Of a DNA stretch of 64,000 bases, positions 36,998 through 46,802 are shown one piece after another; position 1 is the stretch's first letter, and every line of letters starts with the position of its first letter. Where the stretch lies: contig CP073042.1 in the NCBI GenBank assembly GCA_018114805.1, positions 3,472,001 to 3,536,000 of the forward strand. The letters run 5' to 3'. A program made the position numbers and the translations under genes. This DNA comes from Candidatus Streptomyces philanthi. Its GTDB lineage: Bacteria; Actinomycetota; Actinomycetes; Streptomycetales; Streptomycetaceae. The notes beneath the pieces are model-generated. The model searched no databases. It was not told the DNA's origin and saw nothing but the letters and a program-made list of their open reading frames with translations.

Positions 36998-37853
36998 TCA
37001 AACCTGGGCAGTCTGCGCGGCTTGCAGGGCGACGAGGTCGCGTGCAGGCGTACGGCGTCGAGCCGTGTACCAGACCAGCCCCGCAGCGGCGGCGGCTCCC
37101 ACGGCAGCGGCTGCCGCCAGTACCGGGGGTGGGGGCATGGACAGCGAGGGGACGCGTTGCTTCAGGCGAACCGGGCGGTTGAAGTTGAGGATGGGCCAGC
37201 CCACGAGCGCTCGCCTCCCGGCGCAGGCTGCGGTCGGGGTTCACGGCGTGTGGGTGGCCGACCGACTCCAACATGGGGAGGTCCGTGACGGAGTCGCTGT
37301 ACGCGTACGAGCGCGACAGGTCGTAACCCTCGGACTCGGCCAACTCGGCTATGGCTTCGGCCTTGGTGGGGCCGTACGCGTAGTACTCCACCTCGCCCGT
37401 GAAGCAGCCGTCCTCGACCACCATCCGGGTGGCCACGACCCGGTCGGCGCCGAGCAGCGCTCCGATGGGCTCGACGACCTCCGCTCCGGAAGTGCTGACG
37501 ATCACGACGTCGCGGCCCGCCGCGTGGTGCTCCTCGATGAGGGAGGCGGCCTCGTCGTAGATGATGGGGTCGATCAGGGCGTGCAGAGTTTCAGCCACTA
37601 TCTCCCGCACCTGCTGTACGTTCCAACCGTGACAGAGCGCGGAAAGATACTCCCGCATCCGCTCCATCTGGTCATGGTCGACGCCTCCGACAAGGAAGAC
37701 GAACTGTGCATATGCGGTGCGTAGTACGGCTCGGCGGTTGATCAGGCCCCCTTGGTAGAAGGACTTGCTGAACGTGAGAGTGCTCGACTTCGCAATGACC
37801 GTCTTGTCCAGATCAAAGAAGGCGGCTGTGCGCGGCAAGGAGTGGTTTTTCAC
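36998..37853 (-). CDS. HAD-IB family phosphatase (one frameshift)
   Basis: The protein starts VKNHSLPRTAAFFDLDKTVI, with the nucleophile Asp in DLDKT. It continues with VSTSGAEVVEPIG and the metal-binding AYSDSVTDLPMLESVGHPHA, placing it in the SerB/HAD-IB group of phosphohydrolases. At about 37205-37215 the frame shifts; the natural end is GWPILNFNRPVRLKQRVPSL, a hydrophobic Ala/Val-rich membrane segment and a tail AALQAAQTAQV-like, with stop at 36998-37000. About 285 residues when corrected. Relatives next to ssd in Streptomyces have been called morphological-differentiation-associated. GTG 37853 is the likely start. The substrate is unknown. Confidence 0.8.
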
Positions 37854-38002
37854 ACGCTGAGCATAGGGCCCACCATTCGGCGTAAGCGGCGGCGAGTGGG
37901 TTTGCTTAGGAAGGCCCTCGGGTACACCATGGAAGTCACGGATCGTTCGCGACCGTGCTAACCCCGTCCGGCTCCTCCTCCCCCCCCCGAGTCGGTCGTG
38001 GG

Positions 38003-38036
38003 GACGACCCCCGCTCTCCCCCCGGCGGGGGTCGTC
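38003..38036. terminator. Hairpin in the HAD/ssd intergenic region
   Basis: GACGACCCCC (38003-38012) pairs perfectly with GGGGGTCGTC (38027-38036) around a 14-base loop. It lies between two divergent starts, so it is either an attenuator or part of a regulatory leader rather than a gene-end terminator. Confidence 0.5.
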
Positions 38037-38197
38037 GCATGTCCAGACGCCTTTCGGTGCGGCACTCTTGATCATTTTTCTCTCCCGGTGTCCGTTTGTC
38101 GCGCTGCCTCCATGAGTCTGCCCTGTAACCCTGCGTAATCACGACGTGAGTGTGGAAGTAGCCGGTTTAGGGGGCGGCAATATTCACAGTCGCCGAG

Positions 38198-38272
38198 TTA
38201 TCCACAGTTTCGGGCCAAGATCCCCGAGATTTCTCGGATCGCTGCACAGTCGATTCCCGCGATGTACGCGGG
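38198..38272. promoter_or_regulatory. ssd/tad leader: DnaA-box-like element and two hairpins
   Basis: TTATCCACA at 38198-38206 is a perfect E. coli-type DnaA box (the Streptomyces preference is TTGTCCACA). It is followed by the palindrome CCGAGA-TT-TCTCGG (38224-38237) and the hairpin CCCGCG-ATGTA-CGCGGG (38256-38272), just before the ssd ribosome binding site GAGGAGGGG. A single box suggests transcription control rather than an origin. Confidence 0.45.
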
Positions 38273-38305
38273 CTCGACAGCGGGTAGCGAGATGAGGAGG
38301 GGACC

Positions 38306-39409
38306 ATGGCTGGAACTAACGCCTCCGGTCAACTGGGAGAGGCCACCGATCTACGGCGTAGACCGCTGATCGTCACGGAAGACGAAGGGCTTCTCGACGA
38401 CTTGTTGCGGTTGTGTGCCGCAGCCGGCTCAGCGCCGGAAGTGGCGCATGGAACGCTCACCGGCAGCAGTGGTTGGGAAGGCGCGCCACTGGTTCTCGTC
38501 GGCGACGACTGCGCACGGCGCTTGGTGGGCGTGCCCCGCAGGCAGGGCGTGTTGCTCATCGGCCGAGACCTCGACGCCCCGGGCATCTGGCGGCAGGGCA
38601 TCGAGATGGGGGCCGAGTGCGTGCTCTTCCTGCCCGACGCCGAGACCTGGCTCGTGGACCGGATCGCCGACGTCGCCGAGGGTGTGGGCGACCAGGCCGT
38701 CACCGTTGGCGTCATCGGGGGCAGGGGCGGCGCCAGCGCCAGCACGCTGGCCTGTGCCCTCGCGGTGTCGGCCGCCCGGGCTGGGCAGCGCACCATGCTC
38801 ATTGACGGCGATCCGCTGGGCGGCGGCCTCGACGTCCTGCTCGGCGGGGAGAGCGCGCCAGGTCTCAGATGGCCGGCCTTCGCAGAGTCGCAGCGTCGAG
38901 TGGCGGCGGGAGCGCTCGAAGAGTCGCTACCCGAGCTGCACTCCTTGCGCCTGCTCAGTTGGGACCGGGGCAGCGTGACGGCCGTCCCGTCGCCGGCGGT
39001 CCGCTCGGTCCTCGCCGCGGCGCGCCGCCGAGGTGGCGCTGTCGTGGTCGACCTGCCGCGACGCGTGGACCAGGCCGCGGCCGAGGTGCTCGCACAGCTC
39101 GACATGGCGCTCCTGGTGGTGCCCGCCGAGCTGAGGTCCGTGGCGGCGGCCCATCGGGTTGCCTCCTGTGTGCGGATGGTGTTGCGCGACCTGCGGGTCG
39201 TGGTCAGAGGCCCGACCGGGGGTGGGCTGGCCGATGAGGAGATCGCCCGGCTGCTTGACCTGCCCCTGGCCGGCGAGCTGCCACCGGAAACGGGTCTGCT
39301 CGCGGCACTGGAATCGGGTGAGCCGCCGGGGGCGAGCGAGCGTGGTCCGCTCGCCAGGTTCTGTGCCGGCTTCTGGGCTCGGGCGCTGCCCAGTGGAGGT
39401 GCCGCGTGA
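38306..39409 (+). CDS. ssd: Septum-site-determining protein Ssd (CpaE/MinD-like)
   Basis: A 367-residue protein. An N-terminal receiver-like part (LIVTEDEGLLDDLLRLCAAA) is followed by a MinD/CpaE-type ATPase domain from about residue 135 (VTVGVIGGRGGASASTLACA). The Walker A lacks the usual GKT, so ATP binding may be weak. MLIDGDPLGGGLDVLLGG and VVVDLPRRVDQAAAEVLAQL keep the MinD layout. The homologue Rv3660c of M. tuberculosis affects septation and stress responses, and Streptomyces members of this locus have been linked to septum placement. The ATG has GAGGAGGGGACC in front. The stop overlaps the GTG of tadA (GTGA). Confidence 0.9.
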   Translation: MAGTNASGQLGEATDLRRRPLIVTEDEGLLDDLLRLCAAAGSAPEVAHGTLTGSSGWEGAPLVLVGDDCARRLVGVPRRQGVLLIGRDLDAPGIWRQGIEMGAECVLFLPDAETWLVDRIADVAEGVGDQAVTVGVIGGRGGASASTLACALAVSAARAGQRTMLIDGDPLGGGLDVLLGGESAPGLRWPAFAESQRRVAAGALEESLPELHSLRLLSWDRGSVTAVPSPAVRSVLAAARRRGGAVVVDLPRRVDQAAAEVLAQLDMALLVVPAELRSVAAAHRVASCVRMVLRDLRVVVRGPTGGGLADEEIARLLDLPLAGELPPETGLLAALESGEPPGASERGPLARFCAGFWARALPSGGAA

Positions 39410-40562
39410 GCAGCACCCTGTTGGACGCCGTGCGCACCCGGTTGGCGGGCAGCCGAGCGGACCCGACACCGGCGCGAGTCGCCGCCGCGTTGCGGGCGGA
39501 AGGACGGCTTCTCGGCGACACGGAAGTCCTCGGGGTCGTCCAGGACCTGCGCTCCGAACTGGTGGGTGCTGGGCCCCTCGAACCGTTGCTCGCCCTCCCG
39601 GACGTCACCGACGTGCTGGTCACCGCGCCCGACCAGGTATGGATCGACCGAGGTGCGGGGTTGGAACGCACCGAGGTCCGGTTCGCCGACGCGGCAGCCG
39701 TGCGCAGGCTCGCGCAGCGGCTGGCGGCCGTGGCCGGCCGCAGGCTCGACGACGCGAAGCCCTGGTTGGACGCCCGGCTGCCGGACGGTACGCGGCTGCA
39801 CGCCGTGCTGCCCCCGGTCGCCGTGGCGAGCACGTGCCTGTCGCTGCGCGTGGTGCGCCCCCGGGCGTTCACGCTCGCCGAGCTGGTCGCGGCGGGCACG
39901 GTGCCGCCGGCGGGGAAGCGCTGCTCCGGGCGATCCTGGACGCCCGGCTTTCGTACGTCATCAGCGGCGGCACGGGATCGGGGAAGACGACCCTGCTCAG
40001 CACCCTGCTGGGCCTGGTGGGACCGGGCGAGCGCATCGTGCTGGTCGAGGACTCCGCGGAGCTGTGGCCTGACCACCCCCATGTCGTACGGCTGGAGACG
40101 CGCCCCGCCAACCAGGAGGGCCGTGGCCTGGTGACGTTGCGGGACCTGGTGCGGCAGGCGTTGCGGATGAGACCCGACCGACTGGTGGTGGGCGAGGTTC
40201 GCGGACCCGAGGTGACGGACCTGCTGTCAGCGTTGAACACCGGCCATGAGGACGGCTGCGGGACGGTCCACGCGAACGCGGCGGGAGACGTCCCGGCCCG
40301 GCTGGAGGCACTGGGCTCGACGGCCGGGCTCGATCGGGCGGCGCTGCACAGCCAGTTGGCCGCGGCGCTGTCCGTGATCGTTCATCTGGCCAGGGACCGG
40401 CGGGGGCGCCGGCGGATCGCCGAACTGCACGTGCTGGAGCGCGATCGGGAGGGATGGGTGACCACGGCGCCCGCGGCGCTGTGGAGCCCGCACGGATTCC
40501 AGCGGGCACCAGGTTGGACCCGCCTGGAGCAGTTGTGCGCGCGGGGAGGTGGTGGCGCGTGA
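39406..40562 (+). CDS. TadA/CpaF-type secretion ATPase (one frameshift)
   Basis: A type II/IV secretion ATPase of about 385 residues. The N-terminal domain runs to LVAAGTVPPAGK in one frame. At the G run 39912-39915 one G appears to be missing, and the remainder reads GEALLRAILDARLSYVISGG, then the P-loop TGSGKTTLLSTLLGLVGP. The acidic box is IVLVEDSAELWPDHPHVVRL and Walker B RPDRLVVGEVRGPEVTDLLS, with HEDGCGTVHANAAGDV as the His box. It would power pilin assembly with the two membrane proteins downstream. The frame ends TGATG, shared with tadB. Confidence 0.88.
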
Positions 40563-41546
40563 TGGGCGGCGCGGTGACGGTTGAGCCTCTGGTGCTGTGT
40601 GCCGTAGTGCTCTGCCTGGTCGTAGTCCTGTGGGACAGCGCGGGCTCGGAACGCCACCTGTGGCGCGGCAGGCTGATACTGGCGGACTGCGCGGTGCCCC
40701 CGCCGAGCATCGGCACACCGAGGGCGAGCGAGCGCAGGGGGCCGGGCGGCGGCCTCGCGCGTCTGCTCGCTTCCTTGGGGCAGGGCACTGGCTGGCCGCG
40801 CTGGCGCGAACGACTGCCGGCGTCGGTGCGGCGATGGGAGCTCAGCGGCGAGCTGGCCTGCCTGCCGGCGGGGTGCGTACTCACCCTGTTGACCGACTCG
40901 CTACTGCCCCTGGCCGGTGCCGTGCTGGCTGCTCCCGTGGGCTGGCGATGGCGGCGGGCCCGGGCGGTGGAGTGACGCCGAGCGCGAAGGGGCGCGGCTG
41001 TGATCGCACTCTGCGCCGCCGCCTCCTGCGAACTGCGTGCCGGGCGGCAACCCGGGGAGGCATTGCGGTCCGTCGACGTGGCGGACCTGCCCGACGGGTG
41101 GGAAGAGGTCGTGGCGGCCGCGCGCTTCGGCGGCGACGTGCCCACCGCGCTGCGGGAGGTGGCTCGGTTGCCGGGCGCGGAAGGGCTGGCGGGGGTGGCC
41201 GCGTGCTGGGAGGTGGCGGTAGACGGGGGCGCGGGGCTCGCGGACGGGCTCGATCGCGTCGCGGCGGCGCTGCGCGCGGAGCGCGACCAACGTGAGGACT
41301 TATGCGCCCATTTGGCGGGTGTGCGATCGACGGCCGCGATGCTCGCCCTGTTGCCGGCGTTCGGGCTCGTGCTGGGCAGTGCGCTCGGTGCTGGTCTGCT
41401 GCATGTCCTCCTCCACACCCCCGCCGGTCTGAGCTGCCTGCTGCTCGGTGTGCTGCTGGAGGTGGCGGGCTTGGCCTGGACCGCACATCGTTCGTCGCGC
41501 CGCAGAGCCGGTGGGGCGCGCCACAAAGCAGGACCAACCGGGTTGA
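40562..41546 (+). CDS. TadB-like type II/IV pilus membrane protein (in-frame TGA and a 3' frameshift)
   Basis: ATG 40562 overlaps the stop of the ATPase gene. The N-terminal membrane segment VLCAVVLCLVVVLWDSAGS is followed by a second hydrophobic stretch (LLPLAGAVLAAPVGW). TGA at 40973-40975 interrupts the frame; CGA (Arg) is a likely original. The same frame continues VIALCAAASCELRAGRQPGE, then LPAFGLVLGSALGAGLLHVL, the GspF-like core. Near 41488 a second lesion shifts the probable C-terminus (IVRRAAEPVGRATKQDQPG) to a frame ending at TGA 41544-41546, 15 bases before tadC. The product is an inner-membrane platform protein of a Tad-type apparatus. Confidence 0.7.
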
Positions 41547-41561
41547 TCGGGGAGGTGTGCC

Positions 41562-42422
41562 GTGCTCGGAGAAGTTATCCACAGGCTGGGGACGGTTATT
41601 TCGCTGGCGTGCTTTGCTGGTTGCGCGGCGCTGGTGTTCAGCGCGGCACGGGCCCGGCGCGGCAAACGGCGGCTGGCCGCGCTCTGGCCATCCGGTTCGC
41701 GTGCTCCGCAAGGAGAAGCGGCCCGGGTGCGGCGCCGTTGGGCCTCCCTCGGGCGGCCGGCTGCGACACGGGTCGGGATCGTACGGAAATACCTGACGGC
41801 CGGTGGCTGCGGGCGCCTTGGCACCATCCTCCTCGACGGCTGGGTGGGGTACGGGGCAGGGCTCGCCCTGGCGTACGGCACCTGGCGGTGGCAGCGAAAG
41901 AGTGTCGCCAGATGCGAAGACGCGTTGGCGGGAGGAGCGGTCGGCGCGGCGGGCGGCGCGCTCTCGGCTGAGCATGAGGCACTGGCCATGTCGCGACTGC
42001 CGCTCACCGCAGAGATGTTGGGCGCTTGCCTGGCCGCGGGGGCGAGGCCGCCGGAGGCTGCCGAGGCGGTGGGGAACTCGCTTGGTGGCCCCCTGGGGCG
42101 GCGGCTCGCCTGGGCGGCGGCGGAGCTGCGCCTGGGTGGCGACCCATCCGTCGCCTGGGGTCGCGTAGCCGCCCTGCCGGGCGCCGCTGGGCTCGCGCGG
42201 TCACTGGAGCGGGCGACGGTGACGGGCGCACCCGCGGTCGAGCCGGTCACGCGCCTGGCCGCCGACTGCCGAGCGGATCGCGGCCGAGTCGCCATCGCCA
42301 GGGCCAGGCGCGCCGGGGTGCTCGCGACCGCCCCGCTCGGACTGTGTTTCCTGCCCGCCTTCTTGCTGGTGGGCGTGGCGCCGGTGGTCATCGGCTTTGC
42401 CGACGGACTGCTGACTACCTGA
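41562..42422 (+). CDS. TadC-like type II/IV pilus membrane protein
   Basis: A 286-residue GspF/TadC-type protein: an N-terminal membrane helix (VISLACFAGCAALVFSAARA), a hydrophobic pair near 80-105, a helical cytoplasmic domain (LPLTAEMLGACLAAGARPPE), and a C-terminal membrane segment LGLCFLPAFLLVGVAPVVIG. GTG 41562 has GGGGAGG six bases before it. The frame is intact. It pairs with the TadB-like protein as the membrane platform. Confidence 0.85.
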   Translation: MLGEVIHRLGTVISLACFAGCAALVFSAARARRGKRRLAALWPSGSRAPQGEAARVRRRWASLGRPAATRVGIVRKYLTAGGCGRLGTILLDGWVGYGAGLALAYGTWRWQRKSVARCEDALAGGAVGAAGGALSAEHEALAMSRLPLTAEMLGACLAAGARPPEAAEAVGNSLGGPLGRRLAWAAAELRLGGDPSVAWGRVAALPGAAGLARSLERATVTGAPAVEPVTRLAADCRADRGRVAIARARRAGVLATAPLGLCFLPAFLLVGVAPVVIGFADGLLTT

Positions 42423-42457
42423 GCAACACACGACAACGACGAGGAGATGAGGGAGAC

Positions 42458-42679
42458 GTGGGGACGATCAGGCTGGTGGGTTGGGGCGCCCGACGGTGTG
42501 CGAGCTGGCGCGCGGCGCTTCACAGCAGGCTGGACGCGGGGATGGCGACCGCCGAGTACGCGGTGGGGACGATCGCCGCGTGTGCGTTCGCGGCCGTTCT
42601 GTACAAGGTGGTGACGAGTGGGCCCGTCACGGGCGCGCTCCAGTCGGTCATCCAGAAGGCGCTCGATGCGCAGTTCTAG
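42458..42679 (+). CDS. DUF4244 / Flp-like pilin
   Basis: A 73-residue protein. DAGMATAEYAVGTIAACAFA keeps the Flp-pilin signature, a Gly before a hydrophobic helix with Glu-Tyr near its start. The helix continues AAVLYKVV, followed by a short polar end (GALQSVIQKALDAQF). It would be processed after the Gly and assembled by the ATPase and platform encoded upstream. GTG 42458 with GAGGGAGAC just upstream is the likely start. Confidence 0.85.
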   Translation: MGTIRLVGWGARRCASWRAALHSRLDAGMATAEYAVGTIAACAFAAVLYKVVTSGPVTGALQSVIQKALDAQF

Positions 42680-42712
42680 GGGACCAGTTGGGCGGTCCGC
42701 ACGCGGCCCGAC

Positions 42713-43114
42713 GTGCACCGCGAGGACACCAGGAGCCCGTGGCGCGTCTCCTCCACGGCCCGCACTGCGCGGCGATCGTGGGGCCGTCAGCGCGGAGGCG
42801 GCGGTTGTCTTGCCGACGCTGGCCCTGTTCGCCCTGATGTTCATCTGGGGGCTGATGGCTGCCTCCGCGCACATCCAGTGCGTGGACGCGGCGCGGGCGG
42901 GCGCCCGGGCCGCGGCGCGTTCGGAGACACCGGCCGCGGCGATGGCCGCCGCTCGATCGGCCGCGCCGCGCGACGCCAGGATCACACCATGAGCCGAGAG
43001 GGAGAACTCGTGCACGTGCGGTTCGAGGCCCGCACGGCGGGGCCAGGTCCGCTGGCGATCACACTCCAGGGGGAGGCGGTGGCCCTTGCCGAGGACACGG
43101 TCACGATGGGCTGA
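42713..43114 (+). CDS. TadE-like pseudopilin (two frameshifts, start uncertain)
   Basis: The core DRGAVSAEAAVVLPTLALFA, then LMFIWGLMAASAHIQCVDAA, is a TadE membrane helix with the invariant Glu, followed by ARAGARAAARSE. It appears in a frame with no start codon. A shift near 42765 would connect it to GTG 42713 (VHREDTRSPWRVSSTARTAR), which lacks a good ribosome binding site. Near 42990 a second shift leads to SREGELVHVRFEARTAGPGP and ITLQGEAVALAEDTVTMG at TGA 43112-43114. TadE-type minor pilins sit in the same operon position in mycobacteria (Rv3655c). Confidence 0.65.
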   Translation: MHREDTRSPWRVSSTARTARRSWGRQRGGGGCLADAGPVRPDVHLGADGCLRAHPVRGRGAGGRPGRGAFGDTGRGDGRRSIGRAARRQDHTMSREGELVHVRFEARTAGPGPLAITLQGEAVALAEDTVTMG

Positions 43115-43178
43115 ACCGCTGCGGCCGACCCCCGGCGCGACAAGGAGGCGCGGCGGCGGTAGCTGGGGAGACAGCGGG

Positions 43179-43666
43179 ATGGCGACGATGTGGGTCGCCG
43201 TGGCGGCCTCGGCGCTGTGCGTGGTGTTCGCCGTGGTACTGACCATGGGGGCGGTGGTGGCCGCCCGGCATCGAGCCGGTGGTGCGGCCGACTTGGCGGC
43301 CCTGGCCGCTGCCGACCACGCGTTGGAGGGCGAACGTGTGGCCTGCGGCCTGGCCGACCGCGTGGCCCGAGCGCAGGGCCCGCGCGTGGTGAAGTGCGCG
43401 GTGCGTGGCGAGATCGCGGACCTCGTCGCGGAGATGCCGGCGGCCAGGGTGACATCGGTGCTCCCCTCCGGAGCGTCGAAGGCGCTGACTCCGCGCGTGC
43501 GGGCCCGGGCGGGGCCGGCGACCGCGGATGTCGCGGCTCCTGTCGGCAGCGTCGGGCAGTTCGGTGCCGTGCGCGGGTCGACGACGTCGGGGGCCGCTTG
43601 CCCAGCCTTCGGCGGGACGAGTCCGCCGCCCCCCCCCCGCGCCGGCGGCCGTGGTGTTCGGCATAG
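43179..43666 (+). CDS. Rv3654c-like TadE/TadG membrane protein (3' end uncertain)
   Basis: ATG 43179 begins MATMWVAVAASALCVVFAVV, a membrane helix, then AARHRAGGAADLAALAAADH and ERVACGLADRVARAQGPRVV, matching the secreted or membrane TadE-like protein that closes this operon in actinobacteria. A run of ten C at 43629-43638 makes the 3' end doubtful. Read straight, the frame runs to 44000 inside the convergent helicase gene; other slippage gives a stop at 43664-43666. The likely protein is about 130-165 residues. Confidence 0.55.
43629..43638. repeat. Homopolymer run C10
   Basis: Ten consecutive C residues in the 3' part of the last tad-operon gene, a site prone to length change or miscalling. 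Confidence 0.9.
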
Positions 43667-43759
43667 TGCTGGCCTCCCCGGCGCACAGGCTGCCTGCCGG
43701 CGCGGCCGTCCCGCAGCGGGGGCCCGAGCGCGGGCCGGCGTCGGGGCCGCCGATACCGC

Positions 43760-46285
43760 TTACGGCGCGGGCTCGGCGGGCGAGGGAGGGGACTGGGCCA
43801 GTAGTTCGGCGAGGAGGCGCACGGCGGCCTTCTTGTCCAGCGGGTCGTTGTCGTTGCCGCACTTGGGGGACTGGATGCAGGACGGGCAGCCAGCGGCGCA
43901 CTCACATGCGGCGATGGCCTCGCGGGTGGCGGTGAGCCAGCGGGCCGCGGTGTGGAAGGCCCGCTCGGCGAACCCGGCGCCGCCGGGGTGCCCGTCGTAG
44001 ACGAACACGGTGGGCAGCAGGGTGTCGGGGTGTAGTGGTACGGACACGCCACCGATGTCCCAGCGGTCGCAGGTCGCGAACAGCGGCAGCATGCCGATCG
44101 AGGCGTGTTCGGCCGCGTGCAGGGCACTGCCCAGTGCCTCCGCCGTGACGTCGGCCCGCTCCAACTGGTCTTCGGTGACGGTCCACCAGACGGCGCGGGT
44201 GCGCAGGGTGCGAGGCGGCAGGTCCAGTTTCGTCTCGCCGAGCACCTCGCCGGTGATGAGCTTGCGAAGGAGGAAGGAGACGACCTGATTGGTGACCTCG
44301 ACCGACCCGAAGCACAGCCGGGCGTCCCCCCACGGCACTTCGGCGCTGGTCTCCAGGATGGCGATGCCGGTGGTGTCGCGGGCCGTGGTCGAGTAGGGCG
44401 GGTTTGCCTCCTCCACCAGAGCGGCCGAGTCGCCCAGGTCGAGGTGGCGGACGAGGTAGGTGCGGCCTTGGTGCAGGTGGACGGCGCCCTCATGGAGGGT
44501 GCTGTGTGCGGCGGCGGCGTCCACGGTGCCGAGCAGCCGGCCCGTCCCGGCTTCCACCACCTGGACGGGCTTGCCGCCCTCGCCGCGGATGTCGGTGAGG
44601 TCGACGGCCCGCTCCCGCCGGGTCCAGTGCCAGGCGGTGGCGCGGCGGCGCAGCAGCTTGCGTTGTTCGAGCTGCGGCAACAGGCCGGCGGCAGCCGGGC
44701 CGAAGAGCTCCAGGTCGGCCTCGGTTAGCGGGAGTTCGGCGGCGGCCGCGCACAGGTGCGGAGCGAGCATGTAAGGGTTGTCGGGGTCCAGCACGGTGGA
44801 CTCTACAGGCTGTTGGAACAGGGCCTCGGGGTGGTGGACGAGATAGGTGTCCAACGGATCGTCCCGGGCGACGAGGATGGCCAGAGCCCCCTGCCGAGCG
44901 CGTCCAGCCCGGCCGGCCTGTTGCCACAGCGACGCCCTGGTGCCCGGATAGCCGGCCAGCAGTACGGCGTCCAGGCCCGCGACGTCGACGCCGAGTTCGA
45001 GGGCGGTGGTGGCGGCCAGGCCGAGGAGTTGGCCGCTGTGTAGGGCCCGTTCCAGGGCGCGGCGCTCCTCGGGGAGGTAGCCGCCACGGTAGGCGGCGAC
45101 CCGGTGGCGCAGGCTGGTGGCGACTTCGGCGAGCCGTTCCTGGGCGATCAGGGCGATGAGTTCGGCGCCTCGGCGGGAGCGTACGAAGGCGACGGTTCGG
45201 GTGCCCTGCACGGCGAGGTCGGTGAGGAGGTCGGCCGTCTCCGCGGTGGCGGTGCGGCGCACGGGCGCGCCGCGTTCCCCGTGCAGTTCGGTGAGGGGAG
45301 GCTCCCAGAGGGCGAAGACGAGTTCGCCGCGCGGTGAACAGTCGTCCGTGATCTCCACCGGGGTGACGCCGGTGAGCCGGGCGGCCGACCGCGCGGGCTC
45401 GGCCGAGGTGGCGGAGGCGAGGAGGAAGACGGGTTCAGCGCCGTAGCGGGCGCAGACGCGGCGTAGCCGGCGCAGCACCTGGGCGACGTGCGAGCCGAAG
45501 ACCCCGCGGTAGGTGTGGCACTCGTCGATGACGACGTAACGCAGCGCCCGGAGGAAGGAGGACCAGCGCGGGTGCCCGGGGAGGATGCCCCGGTGCAGCA
45601 TGTCGGGGTTGGTGAGGACGTAGTTCGCGTAGCCGCGGATCCACTCGCGTTCCTCGACCGGGGTTTCCCCGTCGTAGACCGCGGCGCGGACGCTGGAGCC
45701 GAGCGGCGCGGCGAGGTCGGTGACCGCGCGGCGCTGGTCGGCGGCGAGCGCCTTCGTGGGGGCGAGGTAGAGCGCGGTCGCGCGCCGCGTGGTGGTCCGT
45801 GCGCCGGTGCGCGGGTTGGCCTGGGCCCGGGTGCTCTGAGCGGTGGCGTTCGGGTCCCCGGGGAGTTCGGCGCCGTCGAGCAGGGTGCTGAGTACGGGGG
45901 CGAGGTAGGCGAGCGACTTGCCGGAGGCCGTGCCCGTGGCGACGATCACAGAGTCGCCACGGAGCGCGTGCTCCGCCACCTGGGCCTGATGGCTCCAGGG
46001 GCGGTCGATGCCCGTCGCCGCGATGGCATCGATCACTTCCGGCCGGATCGACGAAGGCCAGTCGGCATGCTGACCCGTACGCGGGGGCAAGTGCTCCGTA
46101 TGAGTGATGCGCGCTGCCCGGTCCGCCCCGGCGGCGAGGTGATCCAACATGGCCCGCGGGGAGCGACGCGTCCCAGCAGGCCGAGGGAGTTGATTGTGGG
46201 CCATTGACCCAGAGTCTGTCACTGGCGTGGCGGACAATGGGCTCAAGGCGTCGTGCGCGCCTACTGGTAAGTGATTGAATGCCAT
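43760..46285 (-). CDS. DEAD/DEAH-box helicase with DUF1998 zinc cluster (MrfA/Rv3649-like)
   Basis: An 841-residue superfamily 2 helicase with an intact frame. Walker A reads [20 protein letters not shown] and the DExH box [20 protein letters not shown]. Motif III-like [14 protein letters not shown] and motif VI-like [14 protein letters not shown] follow. The C-terminal DUF1998 region ends in a Cys cluster, [18 protein letters not shown] (C-x-C-x3-C-x2-C-x5-C), which binds zinc in MrfA, a helicase for repair of mitomycin-type lesions in Bacillus. The start at ATG 46285 is 53 bases from the divergent bldG. The same place is held by Rv3649 in mycobacteria. Confidence 0.9.
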   Translation of the reverse strand: MAFNHLPVGAHDALSPLSATPVTDSGSMAHNQLPRPAGTRRSPRAMLDHLAAGADRAARITHTEHLPPRTGQHADWPSSIRPEVIDAIAATGIDRPWSHQAQVAEHALRGDSVIVATGTASGKSLAYLAPVLSTLLDGAELPGDPNATAQSTRAQANPRTGARTTTRRATALYLAPTKALAADQRRAVTDLAAPLGSSVRAAVYDGETPVEEREWIRGYANYVLTNPDMLHRGILPGHPRWSSFLRALRYVVIDECHTYRGVFGSHVAQVLRRLRRVCARYGAEPVFLLASATSAEPARSAARLTGVTPVEITDDCSPRGELVFALWEPPLTELHGERGAPVRRTATAETADLLTDLAVQGTRTVAFVRSRRGAELIALIAQERLAEVATSLRHRVAAYRGGYLPEERRALERALHSGQLLGLAATTALELGVDVAGLDAVLLAGYPGTRASLWQQAGRAGRARQGALAILVARDDPLDTYLVHHPEALFQQPVESTVLDPDNPYMLAPHLCAAAAELPLTEADLELFGPAAAGLLPQLEQRKLLRRRATAWHWTRRERAVDLTDIRGEGGKPVQVVEAGTGRLLGTVDAAAAHSTLHEGAVHLHQGRTYLVRHLDLGDSAALVEEANPPYSTTARDTTGIAILETSAEVPWGDARLCFGSVEVTNQVVSFLLRKLITGEVLGETKLDLPPRTLRTRAVWWTVTEDQLERADVTAEALGSALHAAEHASIGMLPLFATCDRWDIGGVSVPLHPDTLLPTVFVYDGHPGGAGFAERAFHTAARWLTATREAIAACECAAGCPSCIQSPKCGNDNDPLDKKAAVRLLAELLAQSPPSPAEPAP

Positions 46286-46338
46286 CGCGGCTGCCGATCC
46301 ATGGGGGCGACCGCTCGATGCAAGGTGCTGGAGGTTCC

Positions 46339-46680
46339 GTGGACCTGTCCCTGTCGACCCGGACCGTTGGCGACCGTACGGTCGTCGAAGTCGGTGGCGA
46401 GATTGATGTATACACCGCGCCCAAACTGCGGGAGCAGTTGGTCGAGCTTGTGAACGACGGCAGCTACCACCTGGTCGTTGACATGGAGGGCGTCGACTTC
46501 CTCGACTCCACCGGGCTCGGCGTGCTGGTCGGCGGGCTGAAGCGGGTGCGTGCCCATGAGGGCTCGCTGCGCTTGGTCTGCAACCAGGAGCGCATCCTGA
46601 AGATCTTCCGTATCACCGGCCTGACCAAGGTGTTCCCCATTCACACCTCGGTTGATGACGCCGTCTCCGCCACCGACTGA
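46339..46680 (+). CDS. bldG: BldG, STAS-domain anti-sigma factor antagonist
   Basis: A 113-residue STAS protein, the full length of S. coelicolor BldG and nearly identical to it: [37 protein letters not shown], and [20 protein letters not shown] with the phosphorylatable Ser57. BldG controls anti-sigma factors and is needed for aerial hyphae, sporulation and antibiotic production. GTG 46339 was chosen because it has GGAGG six bases before it and yields exactly 113 residues. An in-frame ATG upstream (46279) is unlikely. The partner kinase gene follows after 122 bases. Confidence 0.97.
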   Translation: MDLSLSTRTVGDRTVVEVGGEIDVYTAPKLREQLVELVNDGSYHLVVDMEGVDFLDSTGLGVLVGGLKRVRAHEGSLRLVCNQERILKIFRITGLTKVFPIHTSVDDAVSATD

Positions 46681-46802
46681 CGGTGCCGGACGCCCCGCTC
46701 CAGTGGTGCGGGGTGGAAGATCGTCGTGGCGGGGGGAACTGGGCTGACGGCCCGGCCCCTCCGCGAGTTCGCCCTTTTCGGTAGACGCGGAAAAGGGCAC
46801 GT

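Noticed and set aside
41575..41583. Second perfect TTATCCACA (DnaA-box-like) sequence
   Set aside because: It lies inside the tadC coding sequence and encodes part of VIHR; a single box in a gene is probably chance.
41300..43246. Minus-strand open frame of 648 codons
   Set aside because: Antisense to the tad operon, Pro/Ser/Ala/Arg-rich low complexity.
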